Positions 18,660-27,704 of a stretch of DNA of 64,000 nt are shown in pieces. This DNA is from Sphingomonas sp. OK281 (lineage in GTDB: Bacteria > Pseudomonadota > Alphaproteobacteria > Sphingomonadales > Sphingomonadaceae): contig NZ_FOVZ01000002.1 in NCBI RefSeq assembly GCF_900115295.1, positions 62,001 to 126,000 of the forward strand, read 5' to 3'. The stretch's first letter is position 1. Every line of letters starts with the position of its first letter. The notes under the pieces were generated by a model. The model saw only the letters and a list, made by a program, of their open reading frames with translations, did no database searches and had not been told where the DNA came from. A program made the position numbers and the translations under genes.

Positions 18660-19334
18660 GTGATAGAAGGCCTGGAGATCGTCCGTCACCCCCGCGCCCG
18701 TCGCGCGCGTCTGTCGATCGATCCTGCGAGTGGCCGGGCAAGGCTGATCCTCCCCAAGCGTGCGGCGTTGAAGCAGGCTTTGGCATGGGCTGAGGACAAG
18801 GCGGGCTGGATCGCCGAGCAGCGCGCCTTGCTCCCGTCGCCCCGCCCGTTCGTGCCCGGTGCGGTCCTCACCGTCGCAGACGAGCCACTGACGATCGAAT
18901 GGACTCCGGGCAGCCGTCGAACCGTGGTTCGTGAAGGCTCGGTGCTTTCGTTGTCAGGCCCTTCCGAAACGATCGCGCGTCGTGTCGAGGCTTGGCTCAA
19001 ACGCACCGCACTCGCCATGCTGGAAACCGAAACCGCCGAATACGCTGCCAAGGCCAAGGTAACCGTCGCCCAAGTCGCGGTTGGCGACGCCAAGGGTCGC
19101 TGGGGAAGCTGCGCATCGAGCGGCGTCATCCGCTACAGTTGGCGGCTGATCCTCGCGCCGAGCTGGGTCCGCCGCGCCACCGTCGCGCACGAAGTCGCGC
19201 ACCGCGTCCACATGAACCACGCGCCGGTCTTCCACGCGCTCGTCGAGCAACTCTACGGTGAAGACCCGACGCCCGCGCGCGCCTGGCTACGCACGCACGG
19301 GGCGGGGCTTCACTGGTTCGGGCGCTCTTCCTGA
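18660..19334 (+). CDS. YgjP-like zinc metallopeptidase (DUF45)
   Basis: 224 residues. The C-terminal zinc motif HEVAHRVHMNH is HExxH plus a downstream histidine, preceded by GRWGSCASSGVIRYSWRL, as in the YgjP/WLM metallopeptidase family. No signal peptide, so cytosolic. GTG start shortly after ycgN. Its 3' end overlaps the convergent PBP gene by 25 bp. Physiological substrate unknown. Confidence 0.88.
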   Translation: MIEGLEIVRHPRARRARLSIDPASGRARLILPKRAALKQALAWAEDKAGWIAEQRALLPSPRPFVPGAVLTVADEPLTIEWTPGSRRTVVREGSVLSLSGPSETIARRVEAWLKRTALAMLETETAEYAAKAKVTVAQVAVGDAKGRWGSCASSGVIRYSWRLILAPSWVRRATVAHEVAHRVHMNHAPVFHALVEQLYGEDPTPARAWLRTHGAGLHWFGRSS

Positions 19335-21508
19335 TCGCTCTGGAAGCGTTGCGTCTGGACCTGGTCACGTGACCCATCTCGGGGCCCATCTCGGGGCACG
19401 TCGCGCTGGAGCGGTTGCCGCCCCGCCGGTGACGGCTCGCGCCGCTCACGCCCGGTGACCCGGTCGATCCAGTCCTGATTCATCTGCTGCGGGGGCGGCG
19501 CTGGTGCCGCCTGAGGCTGGTCCGCATCGGGCCGCGGAATCGTATCGCCGGTCTGCGCATCGGTCGGCACGGGCGGCTGGCCCTGCTCGATCGGGTTGCC
19601 ATCGGCGTCGACCGCCATCTGGCCGTTGTCGGGCTGCCCGAAATAGCTCTCTTCGTCGGGCTCGAGCTGCCATTCGGGCAGCGTGACCTTCGTGTCGAAC
19701 TGCTCGATCGGGCGGTTGGCGGTCGCCGGTTTCATGAACGCCGCCCATGCGCGCGCCGGTGCCGTGCCGCCGTGCAGTCCGGCGATCGGCTTGGCATCGT
19801 CGCGCCCCATCCACACGCCGGTGGTGATCCCGCTCGAGAAACCAAGGAACCAGCCGTCCTTCGACGAGCTGGTCGTCCCCGTCTTGCCCGCGACCGGACG
19901 GCCGATCTGCGCGGCGCGACCGGTGCCGGTGTTGACCGCGGTCTGCAACAGGTCGGTCATCTCGGCGGCGACATAGGGTGCGACGAGCACATGGCTGCGG
20001 TCGACCTCATGCGTGTAGATCGTCTGGCCGTTCGCGGTAACGCGCGTGATCCCGTACGGCGTCACCGCGACGCCCTTGCTGGCGACGCTCGCAAACGCGC
20101 GCGTCATGTCGATCACGCGGACCTCCGACGTGCCGAGCACCATCGACGGATGCGTGTTGACCGGCGTCGTGATGCCGAACCGGCGCGCCATGTCGGCGAC
20201 CGTGTTGAAGCCGACTTCCTGCCCCAGTTTCGCGGCGATCGTGTTCAGTGAATAGGCGAACGCGGTGCGAAGCGACACCGCGCCGGAGTTGCGCCGCGAA
20301 TCGTTGCGCGGGCTCCAGCCCTGGATCGTGACGGGTTCGTCGACGATCGAATCCTCCGGCTTGTGGCCAGCCTCCAGCGCGGCGAGGTACACGAACAGCT
20401 TGAACGCGGAGCCCGGCTGGCGGACCGCCTGCGTCGCGCGGTTGTAGATCGACGAGACGTAATCCTTGCCGCCGACCATCGCGCGCACTTCGCCGCCACG
20501 ATCGAGCGCGACCAGCGCGCCTTGTGCGCCCGGAGGGGCATTGGCGCGAATCGCGTCGTCCGCCTGGCGCTGCATCGTCAGGTCGAGCGTCGTCCAGACT
20601 TCGAGCGGCTCGGTCGTCTCGTCGATCAGCGTGTCGAGCTGTGGCAGTGCCCAGTCGGTGAAGTACCGGACGCTGTTCTGCTTCGGCTCGGGCGCCAGTT
20701 TCAGCCCGGATACGTCTGCATCGGCAGCCTCGGACGCGGTGATCGCACCGGTCTCCTGCATCGTCTCCAACACCACGCCGGCGCGGCCCATCGCGGCCTC
20801 TGCATCGGCGGTCGGCGAGTAGTTGGACGGCGCCTTGACGAGGCCGGCGATGACGGCCGCCTCGGCGAGGCTCAGATGATCTGCACCATGGCCGAAGAAC
20901 TTCCGGCTCGCCGCGTCGATTCCGTAGGCGCCGCCGCCATAGTAAACCTTGTTCAGATAGAGTTCGAGGATCTGGTCCTTGGTGAACTTCCATTCGAGCG
21001 CGAACGCCAGGATGGCCTCGCGGAATTTCCGCCCGAACTTCTTCTGGTTGTTGAGGAAGACGGTGCGCGCGAGCTGCTGCGTGATCGTCGAGCCGCCCTG
21101 CGTCCAGTGACCGCGATCGTAGCGCACCTTTACCGATCGTGCGACGCCGACCGGGTCGACACCGATATGCGATCGGAAGCGGCGGTCCTCGACCGAAACG
21201 GTCGCGTCCCGCATGACCTTGGGGATCTGTCCGTACGGGAGCCATTCGCCGAAGCTGGGCCCCATCGACACGATCACAGTGCCGTCGGCGGCGTGGACAC
21301 GGATCATCTGGCCGTTGGGCGAGGATTTCAGGCTGTCGAAACTGGGGAGCTGCGACATCGCGATATACACCGCGATCGCGAGCGCACCGAGCGCGAGCAC
21401 GCCGATCCCGACGCAAAGCTGCAGGAACACGACCAGCCGCCGCCGCCAGCGTGACGCCGGGGGAGTCGGGGACCGGCGGGACGGGGGAGCAGAACGCGTA
21501 CGAGCCAT
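19310..21508 (-). CDS. Class A penicillin-binding protein (PBP1A-type)
   Basis: Bifunctional peptidoglycan glycosyltransferase/transpeptidase, 732 residues. The order is an arginine-rich cytosolic tail, a transmembrane helix near 25-50, and a GT51 domain with EDRRFRSHIGVDPVG and GGSTITQQLARTVFLN. A transpeptidase domain follows with SAFK (SxxK), SLN (SxN) and KTGT. A proline/glutamine-rich C-terminal tail of about 110 residues is unusual in composition and probably disordered. It is monocistronic between msrB and a convergent gene. Confidence 0.94.
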   Translation of the reverse strand: MARTRSAPPSRRSPTPPASRWRRRLVVFLQLCVGIGVLALGALAIAVYIAMSQLPSFDSLKSSPNGQMIRVHAADGTVIVSMGPSFGEWLPYGQIPKVMRDATVSVEDRRFRSHIGVDPVGVARSVKVRYDRGHWTQGGSTITQQLARTVFLNNQKKFGRKFREAILAFALEWKFTKDQILELYLNKVYYGGGAYGIDAASRKFFGHGADHLSLAEAAVIAGLVKAPSNYSPTADAEAAMGRAGVVLETMQETGAITASEAADADVSGLKLAPEPKQNSVRYFTDWALPQLDTLIDETTEPLEVWTTLDLTMQRQADDAIRANAPPGAQGALVALDRGGEVRAMVGGKDYVSSIYNRATQAVRQPGSAFKLFVYLAALEAGHKPEDSIVDEPVTIQGWSPRNDSRRNSGAVSLRTAFAYSLNTIAAKLGQEVGFNTVADMARRFGITTPVNTHPSMVLGTSEVRVIDMTRAFASVASKGVAVTPYGITRVTANGQTIYTHEVDRSHVLVAPYVAAEMTDLLQTAVNTGTGRAAQIGRPVAGKTGTTSSSKDGWFLGFSSGITTGVWMGRDDAKPIAGLHGGTAPARAWAAFMKPATANRPIEQFDTKVTLPEWQLEPDEESYFGQPDNGQMAVDADGNPIEQGQPPVPTDAQTGDTIPRPDADQPQAAPAPPPQQMNQDWIDRVTGRERREPSPAGRQPLQRDVPRDGPRDGSRDQVQTQRFQSDQEERPNQ

Positions 21509-21552
21509 GTGGCCGCAGAATTACGCGCGATGTCCCCGCCCTACAAGCAGCA

Positions 21553-21963
21553 TCAGGCCGCGACGTTCGCTTTGCGCGGCCGGAATTCGAGCGACAGCGA
21601 ATTCATGCAATAGCGTTGCCCGGTCGGTGGGGGACCATCCGGGAAGACGTGGCCCATATGGCTGTCGCACCGTGCGCACCGGGTTTCGATGCGGGTCATG
21701 CCGTGGCTGCGATCGGCGTGATCAGTGACAGCATCGGGGCCGATCGGCTGCGTGAAGCTTGGCCAGCCGGAGCCGGAATCATACTTGTCGGCGCTGTCGA
21801 ACAGTTCGTTCGCACAGGCCGCGCACCGATAGATGCCATCGGCCTTGTTGTCGTTCAACGCGCCCGCAAACGCACGCTCGGTGCCGGCTTCGCGCAGTAC
21901 GTGATATTGCTCTGGCGTAAGGCGCTTGCGCCACTCGGCCTCGGAAAGATTTAGCTGGTCCAT
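21553..21963 (-). CDS. msrB: Peptide-methionine (R)-S-oxide reductase MsrB
   Basis: Repairs the R-form of oxidised methionine. About 136 residues. Zinc cysteines CAAC and CARC, GSGWPSF, and the catalytic cysteine in RYCMNSLSLEF. An ATG six bases upstream (MIMDQ) is also possible; neither has a clear ribosome binding site. It lies 31 bp downstream of the flavoprotein of the polyketide operon and could be cotranscribed. Confidence 0.94.
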   Translation of the reverse strand: MDQLNLSEAEWRKRLTPEQYHVLREAGTERAFAGALNDNKADGIYRCAACANELFDSADKYDSGSGWPSFTQPIGPDAVTDHADRSHGMTRIETRCARCDSHMGHVFPDGPPPTGQRYCMNSLSLEFRPRKANVAA

Positions 21964-21994
21964 GATCATGCATTTCGTGCTTGCGGGACGGATT

Positions 21995-23083
21995 TCAAGA
22001 TTGGCTTATCCTGGTTGCGTTGGCGATGACCTGGATCAGTGCAGGACGCAGGAACGGCAGCAACCACCCGGCGCGTTCGCGCTCGGCGATGTGGCGCACG
22101 ATGCCGGCGATACCGATCGGACGCGCGAGGCGGCTGGCGAAGCTCTCCTGCCAAACCGACGCAGCCAGGGGGCCGTCTTTCTCGTAGGCGCGCGCGGCCG
22201 CGACACCGCTGGCAAGCGCGATGCCCATGCCTTCGCCCGCGAGCGACGGTATCACGCCGGCCTGGTCGCCAAGGCGGAAGACGGCATCGACGCCAGCGCG
22301 CTGACGCCAGCCATAAGGGACATTGGCGATCGCATCGATCGCCGCGTCCGGATCGATCAAGGCGATCCATTCGCCCAGCGGGGGCATTTCGCGGCCGAGC
22401 GCCTGGAGCAATTGCGCAGGAGACCCCGCGGCCTGAAGCCTGGAGCGATGCACCGCCATGCACAGGTTCGCGGTGCCGTCCTCCTGCATTGCCAGACCGG
22501 CATAGCCGCGATCGAACAGATGAAGCTCGATGCCACCGGCAAGCGCCTTGCCCAATGCCGGGGAGGGGGCGATCCGGACTCGGATCCCCAGGGTCGGGTC
22601 GGCACCGCGGGCGTCTTCGGGCCGCGCCATGCCACGGACGTCGTGCTTGCCGCTCGCCAGAAACAGCGCGTCGGTCGCGATCGTCGCGCCGTCTGCCAGC
22701 CTTGCGCTGGTCGCGTCGATCTCGCGCACGGTGACGCCGCGTTCGACCGGCGTTCCGAGCCGTTCGGCTTCGGCCAACAGGATGGTATCGAGCCGGTGGC
22801 GCGTCACCGAGACCGCCGGATGAGGCAGGGCGGCTTCCGCGCGACGACTGCCGGCGAAGATGCGCGCGCGAGTCACACGGTCGGGGTTCAGCGTATCGGG
22901 ATCGATCCCCAGCCCGGCGAGCGTCTCCAGCGTCCGCCAACTCAGGAACCCGCCACAGATCGCGTCGCCGGTCTCGCGCGATCGCTCGACGAGCAGATGC
23001 GGCAGGCCGGCGCGCGCCAACCCGATTGCGGTGGCGGCGCCGGCGAGCCCGCCGCCGACGATCAGCGCAGGCGTTCGACGCAT
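21995..23083 (-). CDS. FAD-dependent oxidoreductase of the type III PKS operon
   Basis: 362 residues. GxGxxG FAD motif LIVGGGLAGAATA at the N terminus, a GD-type second FAD motif in FRLGDQAGVIPSLAGEGMG, and the overall layout of geranylgeranyl-reductase/aromatic hydroxylase-like flavoproteins. It overlaps the methyltransferase by 22 bp. By analogy with the SrsA-SrsB-SrsC set of Streptomyces griseus it may hydroxylate the aromatic ring of a polyketide phenol; a reductase role on the side chain is also possible. Confidence 0.85.
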   Translation of the reverse strand: MRRTPALIVGGGLAGAATAIGLARAGLPHLLVERSRETGDAICGGFLSWRTLETLAGLGIDPDTLNPDRVTRARIFAGSRRAEAALPHPAVSVTRHRLDTILLAEAERLGTPVERGVTVREIDATSARLADGATIATDALFLASGKHDVRGMARPEDARGADPTLGIRVRIAPSPALGKALAGGIELHLFDRGYAGLAMQEDGTANLCMAVHRSRLQAAGSPAQLLQALGREMPPLGEWIALIDPDAAIDAIANVPYGWRQRAGVDAVFRLGDQAGVIPSLAGEGMGIALASGVAAARAYEKDGPLAASVWQESFASRLARPIGIAGIVRHIAERERAGWLLPFLRPALIQVIANATRISQS

Positions 23084-23742
23084 AACCGGAACGGAAATAC
23101 GCGGCGGACCGTCGCCTGGGTGATGCCGGCCTCGGCGAGCAGCGGTGGCCATTCGTCGGGGCGATAGCTGCGCGCGATCGACAGCGTGCCGTCATGCCGG
23201 ACGATCGGATGCCAGCGCGCGATCGTCGCGAGGACCGGGAAGCCCCAATGCGCGAAGCCGTGGCGGTGGAGGTCGTTGACGAACCATCCCGCACGAGCAT
23301 GCGTCTCCATGAAGCGGAGAAACGCGACCAGCTGATCATGGCTCATGTGATGCGCGACGAGGCTGCTGACGATGACGTCCCACGGCTCGTCGGCGAGGTC
23401 CGCATAGTCGCCGGTGACATAGCGAATCGTACCGCCATGTGCCCGCGCCGCCTGCTCGCTGCGCGGGTTGAGATCGACGCCGACCAGTTCCGCCTCGATA
23501 CCTTTCGCGTTCGCCCAGCGTGCGATCCGGCGCAGCATGTCGCCATCGCCGAAGCCAACGTCGAGCAACCGGACACTCTTCCGCCCCGCAGTCGCCCTCG
23601 CGAGAAAGTCGAGCGTCGGGCGGCGCGCCATCGTCACCGTGTTGACCGTCGCAAGATCGCCGACGACATCGGCATAGGTCCCCGCGTCCAGATCGTCGGC
23701 GTCCATGAGCTCCTCGGCCTGGCTGCGGACCGCGAGGCTCAT
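23062..23742 (-). CDS. SAM-dependent methyltransferase of the type III PKS operon
   Basis: Class I methyltransferase, 226 residues. Motif I LLDVGFGDGD near 62-71, acidic GVDLNPR after it, then GDYADL and a helical C terminus (YRPDEWPPLLAEAGI). It begins inside the PKS stop (ATGA), so it is coupled to it. A role in O- or C-methylating the polyketide product is inferred from context. Confidence 0.87.
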   Translation of the reverse strand: MSLAVRSQAEELMDADDLDAGTYADVVGDLATVNTVTMARRPTLDFLARATAGRKSVRLLDVGFGDGDMLRRIARWANAKGIEAELVGVDLNPRSEQAARAHGGTIRYVTGDYADLADEPWDVIVSSLVAHHMSHDQLVAFLRFMETHARAGWFVNDLHRHGFAHWGFPVLATIARWHPIVRHDGTLSIARSYRPDEWPPLLAEAGITQATVRRVFPFRLCVERLR

Positions 23743-24839
23743 GCGGCGCTCCGGAATCCGAAGCCCTCCGCTGCCAGGCCGGGACCAAACGCCAGCGCCA
23801 CGCCGTGCTCGACCGGTGGCCCGTCGAGCAATCGCTCGAACACGAACATCAACGTCGCCGACGACATGTTGCCGTTGTCCGCCAGCACCTGTCGCGAGGC
23901 GGCCAGCGCGTCCGGGCTCAAGCGCATCGCATGCTCGACCGCGTCGAGGATCGATCGCCCGCCGGCATGTACCGCCCATCCATCGATCGACTCCGGCGGC
24001 TGGCCGGCACTCACGATCGCGCGGAAATCCTCGTCGGACAACGCTGCGGCAATCCGTCCCGGCACTTCGCCCGACAGATGCATCGCGAAGCCGGCGTCGG
24101 TGACGTCCCAGCGAATCAGCCGCTCGCTATCGGGCAACGACGCGGCGAACGGTGCTTCGAGCGCGAAACCGGTTGCATCCGCGGTTACCAGAGCCGCGGC
24201 GGCGCCATCGCCGAATTGGAGCATCGCGAGCAGCGCCTCGATGTCGTTCGCAGGTTGCAAGTGCAGCGTGGAAAGCTCCACCGTGACGACCAGCACGCGC
24301 GCATCGGGCTCGGAACGGACGATGTGCCGCGCACTCCGCAACGCGACGATCGCCGCGTAACACCCCATGAAGCCGATCAGCAGCCGCTCGACGCTCGACG
24401 AAAGGCCAAGCCGACGCGCGATGATCTGGTCGATCCCCGGTGCGACGAAGCCCGTGCAGCTGGCCACGACCAGATGCGTGATGCCTTCGACCGCGACCTT
24501 CGCGCGCAGCGCCTCGATTGCGCGGATCGCAAGATCGGGTGCGTGCTCGGCGTACAGCGTCATCCGTGCGGCCGTGCCGGGATGCGGCTCGGTCGCGTAG
24601 AAGCCGGCCTCGTCGACCGGCGAGCCCCCGCCAGCGGTTGGCGGCAATACGGACCAGCGATGCCCGATGCCCGATCGCGACGCCATGCGGTCGAACACCT
24701 TGGTCGAACGCGCGTCGGTTCGCAGGCGTGCCCAGGCGATGAACGCCGCGTGGATGTCGTGATCGGGCACCGCGGTGCCAACGGCGTTCAGACAGACAGG
24801 CAGCGCAACAGGCAGGGGGGCGGGAATGAAACCGGGCAC
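23739..24839 (-). CDS. Type III polyketide synthase
   Basis: Chalcone-synthase-like homodimeric ketosynthase, 366 residues. The catalytic triad is visible: cysteine in VVASCTGFVAPGID near 129, histidine in AVHAGGRSILD near 290, asparagine in NGNMSSAT near 322. Bacterial members of this group with a methyltransferase and a flavoprotein next door make alkylresorcinols, alkylpyrones or alkylquinones from fatty acyl-CoA and malonyl-CoA. It starts at GTG after AAAGGAC. First gene of a three-gene operon. Confidence 0.92.
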   Translation of the reverse strand: MPGFIPAPLPVALPVCLNAVGTAVPDHDIHAAFIAWARLRTDARSTKVFDRMASRSGIGHRWSVLPPTAGGGSPVDEAGFYATEPHPGTAARMTLYAEHAPDLAIRAIEALRAKVAVEGITHLVVASCTGFVAPGIDQIIARRLGLSSSVERLLIGFMGCYAAIVALRSARHIVRSEPDARVLVVTVELSTLHLQPANDIEALLAMLQFGDGAAAALVTADATGFALEAPFAASLPDSERLIRWDVTDAGFAMHLSGEVPGRIAAALSDEDFRAIVSAGQPPESIDGWAVHAGGRSILDAVEHAMRLSPDALAASRQVLADNGNMSSATLMFVFERLLDGPPVEHGVALAFGPGLAAEGFGFRSAA

Positions 24840-25368
24840 GACGTCCTTTCGTACGCGCAGGATGGTACGCGATTAGACCAGTCAACGCATGGTCGATGAT
24901 AATAGACGTCGCCGCGACAACATTCCGCATCTCGCAGCTCGCGATTGATCGCCTGGGCCGATCTGCCGGGCGCTGGCGAACGGACGTGGCAGGCGCGTCG
25001 GGCGGTAGATGACCCCATCCCCGGCACCGGATCGATGGGTTCGCAGATCAAATCATCCGATCTCGACGCAGATACACCCATTTTGAACTATTTAACCGCC
25101 TAAATTCAAACAGTTTTGAGGTGTATTGGATCGTTTTTTCTTACAAAAATGATGCAATATTGCAAATCATTGCAAATAATCGACGTTGCGGGCTCGAAAC
25201 TGTCGACAATCAAAGTGTCGCTGGCGCACATTTTCCTCGGACATTCGGTAGGTTACCATCCGGTCGAGGCAACGGAAGCGGCAACCAGCACCAGAACTGG
25301 GAGCCGGATGAGCATCGACGGATCGGCCAACCGAATGCCGCGTTGACGGTGGTAAAGGGGAGCCTCGG
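24840..25368. other. Long AT-rich intergenic region between PKS operon and regulator
   Basis: 529 bp between divergent genes. The half from about 25070 to 25280 is clearly AT-richer than the rest of the window. It holds a perfect 12-bp palindrome, a 10-bp tandem direct repeat and a TTAACC site, described separately. I find no convincing coding sequence in it. It must hold promoters for both directions. Confidence 0.7.
25153..25178. promoter_or_regulatory. Operator-like palindrome and direct repeat
   Basis: TGCAATATTGCA (25153-25164) is a perfect palindrome. It overlaps two tandem copies of ATTGCAAAT spaced exactly 10 bp apart (25159-25178), one helical turn. It lies about 190 bp before the winged-helix regulator gene. 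Confidence 0.4.
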
Positions 25369-25830
25369 GTGAAGAACGAGTCGGTAGTCGATCTGATCAA
25401 GGACCTGACCGCCAAGCTTTCGGCGGTTGCAGAAGAGTTTAATGGCCGCGTGGCCCATGCCGAGGAGGCCGTGCCGGCGGGGAGCGAACCGACCGAGGCC
25501 GAACTCGTGACACATGCGGAAACAGTGTTGGCGGAACGCAGGCTGCGGCGACGGTTCCTGCCCGCCGATCTGTTCCATGAGCCTGCATGGGATATGCTGT
25601 TGGCCTTGTTCGTCTCACGCGACGAACGGCAGCCGATGAACATCAAGGCGCTGGTGAGTATGTCGGACGCGCCAGTCACCACGTCGCAGCGCTGGATCGA
25701 ACATCTTCACAAGCTGAAGCTGATCGACCGCGTCATCGACCCGACCGATCGTCGCCGGGTCGAAATATCGCTGAGTTACGACGGCGATCAGGCGATGCGC
25801 TCCTACCTGAAATCCGTGCGCCGCCGCTGA
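25369..25830 (+). CDS. Small winged-helix regulator (MarR-like)
   Basis: 153 residues. The N-terminal half is acidic and probably helical (coiled coil possible). The C-terminal half resembles a winged helix: WDMLLALFVSRDERQPMNIKAL, PVTTSQRWIEHLHKLKLIDRVIDPTDRRRVEISLS, in which the last part looks like the wing of MarR proteins. GTG start after AAAGGGGAG. It is the only regulator next to both the polyketide operon (divergent) and the DUF11 operon (same direction, 296 bp downstream). Confidence 0.8.
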   Translation: MKNESVVDLIKDLTAKLSAVAEEFNGRVAHAEEAVPAGSEPTEAELVTHAETVLAERRLRRRFLPADLFHEPAWDMLLALFVSRDERQPMNIKALVSMSDAPVTTSQRWIEHLHKLKLIDRVIDPTDRRRVEISLSYDGDQAMRSYLKSVRRR

Positions 25831-26126
25831 CTATCTCGTCATGGCGCGATAGAATAATGGTTCAGGATCGATGGAACATCGCCTCTGAAACCAATCTACT
25901 GGGCGTTCAATAAACTATTAACCACGTCATTCGAAATGGTGATGCCCGCATACGGCCGCAATAAACAGTAAAGGTCGTTTCGGTTCGATATCAGACTTAA
26001 GTAAAATCAAAACCGATATTGTCTTTGTTTCCTGACAATTGATACAAAAGCATACCGATCCGATTTTGTAGGATTTGCTTAAGGCCGATTGCGCGATTTG
26101 TTCCCCGTCAAAGCTCGGGGGACACA
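25831..26126. other. AT-rich leader before the DUF11 operon
   Basis: 296 bp, much AT-richer than its surroundings, with a TTAACC site at 25918-25923. It must contain the promoter of the secreted-protein operon. I cannot pick one -35/-10 pair with confidence and see no coding sequence. Confidence 0.6.
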
Positions 26127-27155
26127 TTGATTCGCAGCCTTTCCTTATGCGGTAGCAACGCAGGTCGACGACTGGCCGCTACGGCCGTGTCGTACGGCGC
26201 GGTCGTCGCTGCGCTGGGCGTGGGGTTGCCGGTTTGCGCGCATGCGGAGACGCTGGCGGGCACGCCGATCGTCAACACCGCGGCACTCCGCTACGATCGC
26301 GACGGGACCAGCCAGTCGATCGCGTCGAATACCGTCACGCTGACCGTTGCCGAACGGCTCGACGTACGACTGGTCCGCGAGGGACAGGGCGCCGTTGTCG
26401 TCGCCCGGTCTTCCGGACAACCGACCATCGTGCGGCTGACCCTGACCAACGCCGACAATGGCAGCGAATCCTTTGCGCTGGATGCGAGCATATCGTCCCC
26501 GACCATCACGCTCCTCGGGCTGGCGGTCGATGGCAATGGTGACGGACGGTACGACCCCGCGACCGATACGGCGCCCGTCGACGGCAGGACGCCGGTGCTG
26601 GCCCCGGGCCAGTCGATCACGCTGTTCGCGATCCTGCTCGCGACCCCCAATACCGGCCCCGATACCGGCACCGGCACCAGCGCAGGCCTGACTGTCACGG
26701 CGCGCTCGGTCACCGGATCGGGCAAGCCCGGCGCAGGGTATGACGGGATGGGCGATGGCGGGGGCGACGCGGTCGTCGGCCCGACCGGTGCGATCGCCAA
26801 CGTCGTCGTCCCGCTGACGACGGGGTTGGCCGGCCCCGCGCTGATCAAGAGCCAGTCCGTGCGCGCCGCCGACGGATCGCAGAACGCGGTGCGCGACGCG
26901 GTCATCACCTACACGCTCGAGGCGCGCTTCACCGACGCCGTTACCGGCGCGCGCATCGCCGATCCGATTCCCGAGGGTACGGTCTTCGTACCCGGCAGCC
27001 TGACGCTCGACGGTGCGCCGCTCAGCGACGCCGCCGACAGCGATGCAGGACGTCTCGACGCGAGCGGCCAGGGAGCGGCCGGCATTGCCGTCGCGCTCGG
27101 CCAGGTTGCCGCGGCATCGGTCCACACCGTCCAGTTCAAAGCCAAGATCCAATGA
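26127..27155 (+). CDS. Secreted DUF11-type protein A
   Basis: 342 residues. The signal peptide ends GLPVCAHA. The mature N terminus has a strand motif IVNTAALRYDRDG...SNTVTLTV shared with proteins C and D. Near residue 133 is a calcium-loop-like DGNGDGRYDPATD. A DUF11/conserved-repeat module follows from about 250 (VITYTLEARF, PIPEGTVFVPGSL). TTG start after GGGGGA. Its stop is followed after 20 bp by gene B. It is probably a beta-rich extracytoplasmic structural protein. No enzyme motif seen. Confidence 0.85.
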   Translation: MIRSLSLCGSNAGRRLAATAVSYGAVVAALGVGLPVCAHAETLAGTPIVNTAALRYDRDGTSQSIASNTVTLTVAERLDVRLVREGQGAVVVARSSGQPTIVRLTLTNADNGSESFALDASISSPTITLLGLAVDGNGDGRYDPATDTAPVDGRTPVLAPGQSITLFAILLATPNTGPDTGTGTSAGLTVTARSVTGSGKPGAGYDGMGDGGGDAVVGPTGAIANVVVPLTTGLAGPALIKSQSVRAADGSQNAVRDAVITYTLEARFTDAVTGARIADPIPEGTVFVPGSLTLDGAPLSDAADSDAGRLDASGQGAAGIAVALGQVAAASVHTVQFKAKIQ

Positions 27156-27175
27156 CGTCCACGAGGAGCAAAGCC

Positions 27176-27649
27176 ATGATCTCACGTCCGATGATTGCCG
27201 CCATCCTGGCATCGACCGCCGCCGTCGCGTCGGCCGCCGCAGGGCCCCTGCAGGTGACCAGCAGCGTCATGGTCGAGGCGCGCAGCGCCGCGTCCGACGG
27301 CACCACGCGCGTCACGCTGGTCAAGCCGTCGCGCGTGGTGCCGGGCGACAAGGTCATCTTCATCCTGGCCTATCGCAACGCCGGCGCACAGCCGCTCGCC
27401 AACGTGGTGCTCGACAACCCGTTGCCGCGCCAGATCGCCTATCGATCGGCCAATCCCGGTTCGCCCGCGCCCGACGTGTCGGTCGACGGCAAGACTTTCG
27501 GGTCGCTCGCCACCCTCCGCGTCCGCAGCCTCGACGGCAGCACGCGCGCGGCGAGCCCCAACGATGTCACCAGCGTCCGGTGGCGCCTCGCGAGCCCGAT
27601 TCCGGCCGGCGCGCAAGGCCAGTTCGCGTTCCAGGCCGTCCTGAAATGA
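27176..27649 (+). CDS. Secreted DUF11-type protein B
   Basis: 157 residues, the shortest of the set. Signal peptide ending VASAAA. It is essentially one DUF11-like module: VVPGDKVIFILAYRNAGAQPLANVVLDNPLP followed by a strand-rich tail to QFAFQAVLK (this sentence gives the key segment only in part). GAGGAG lies 7 bases before the chosen ATG; an ATG at 27152 overlapping the stop of A would add eight residues. It lacks the NTA...SNT motif of A, C and D. Confidence 0.85.
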   Translation: MISRPMIAAILASTAAVASAAAGPLQVTSSVMVEARSAASDGTTRVTLVKPSRVVPGDKVIFILAYRNAGAQPLANVVLDNPLPRQIAYRSANPGSPAPDVSVDGKTFGSLATLRVRSLDGSTRAASPNDVTSVRWRLASPIPAGAQGQFAFQAVLK

Positions 27650-27704
27650 CCTCGTCACTCAGCCTCCACACCCGACCAACACAACCATAAAGGAAGACCA
27701 CGAC

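Noticed and set aside
19364..19375. GGTCACGTGACC palindrome as a third parS
   Set aside because: Differs from TGTTCCACGTGGAACA in the outer bases and lies in the coding tail of the PBP gene.
25927..26127. 66-codon minus-strand open frame in the AT-rich leader
   Set aside because: No ribosome binding site or recognisable domain; lies where the DUF11 operon promoter should be.
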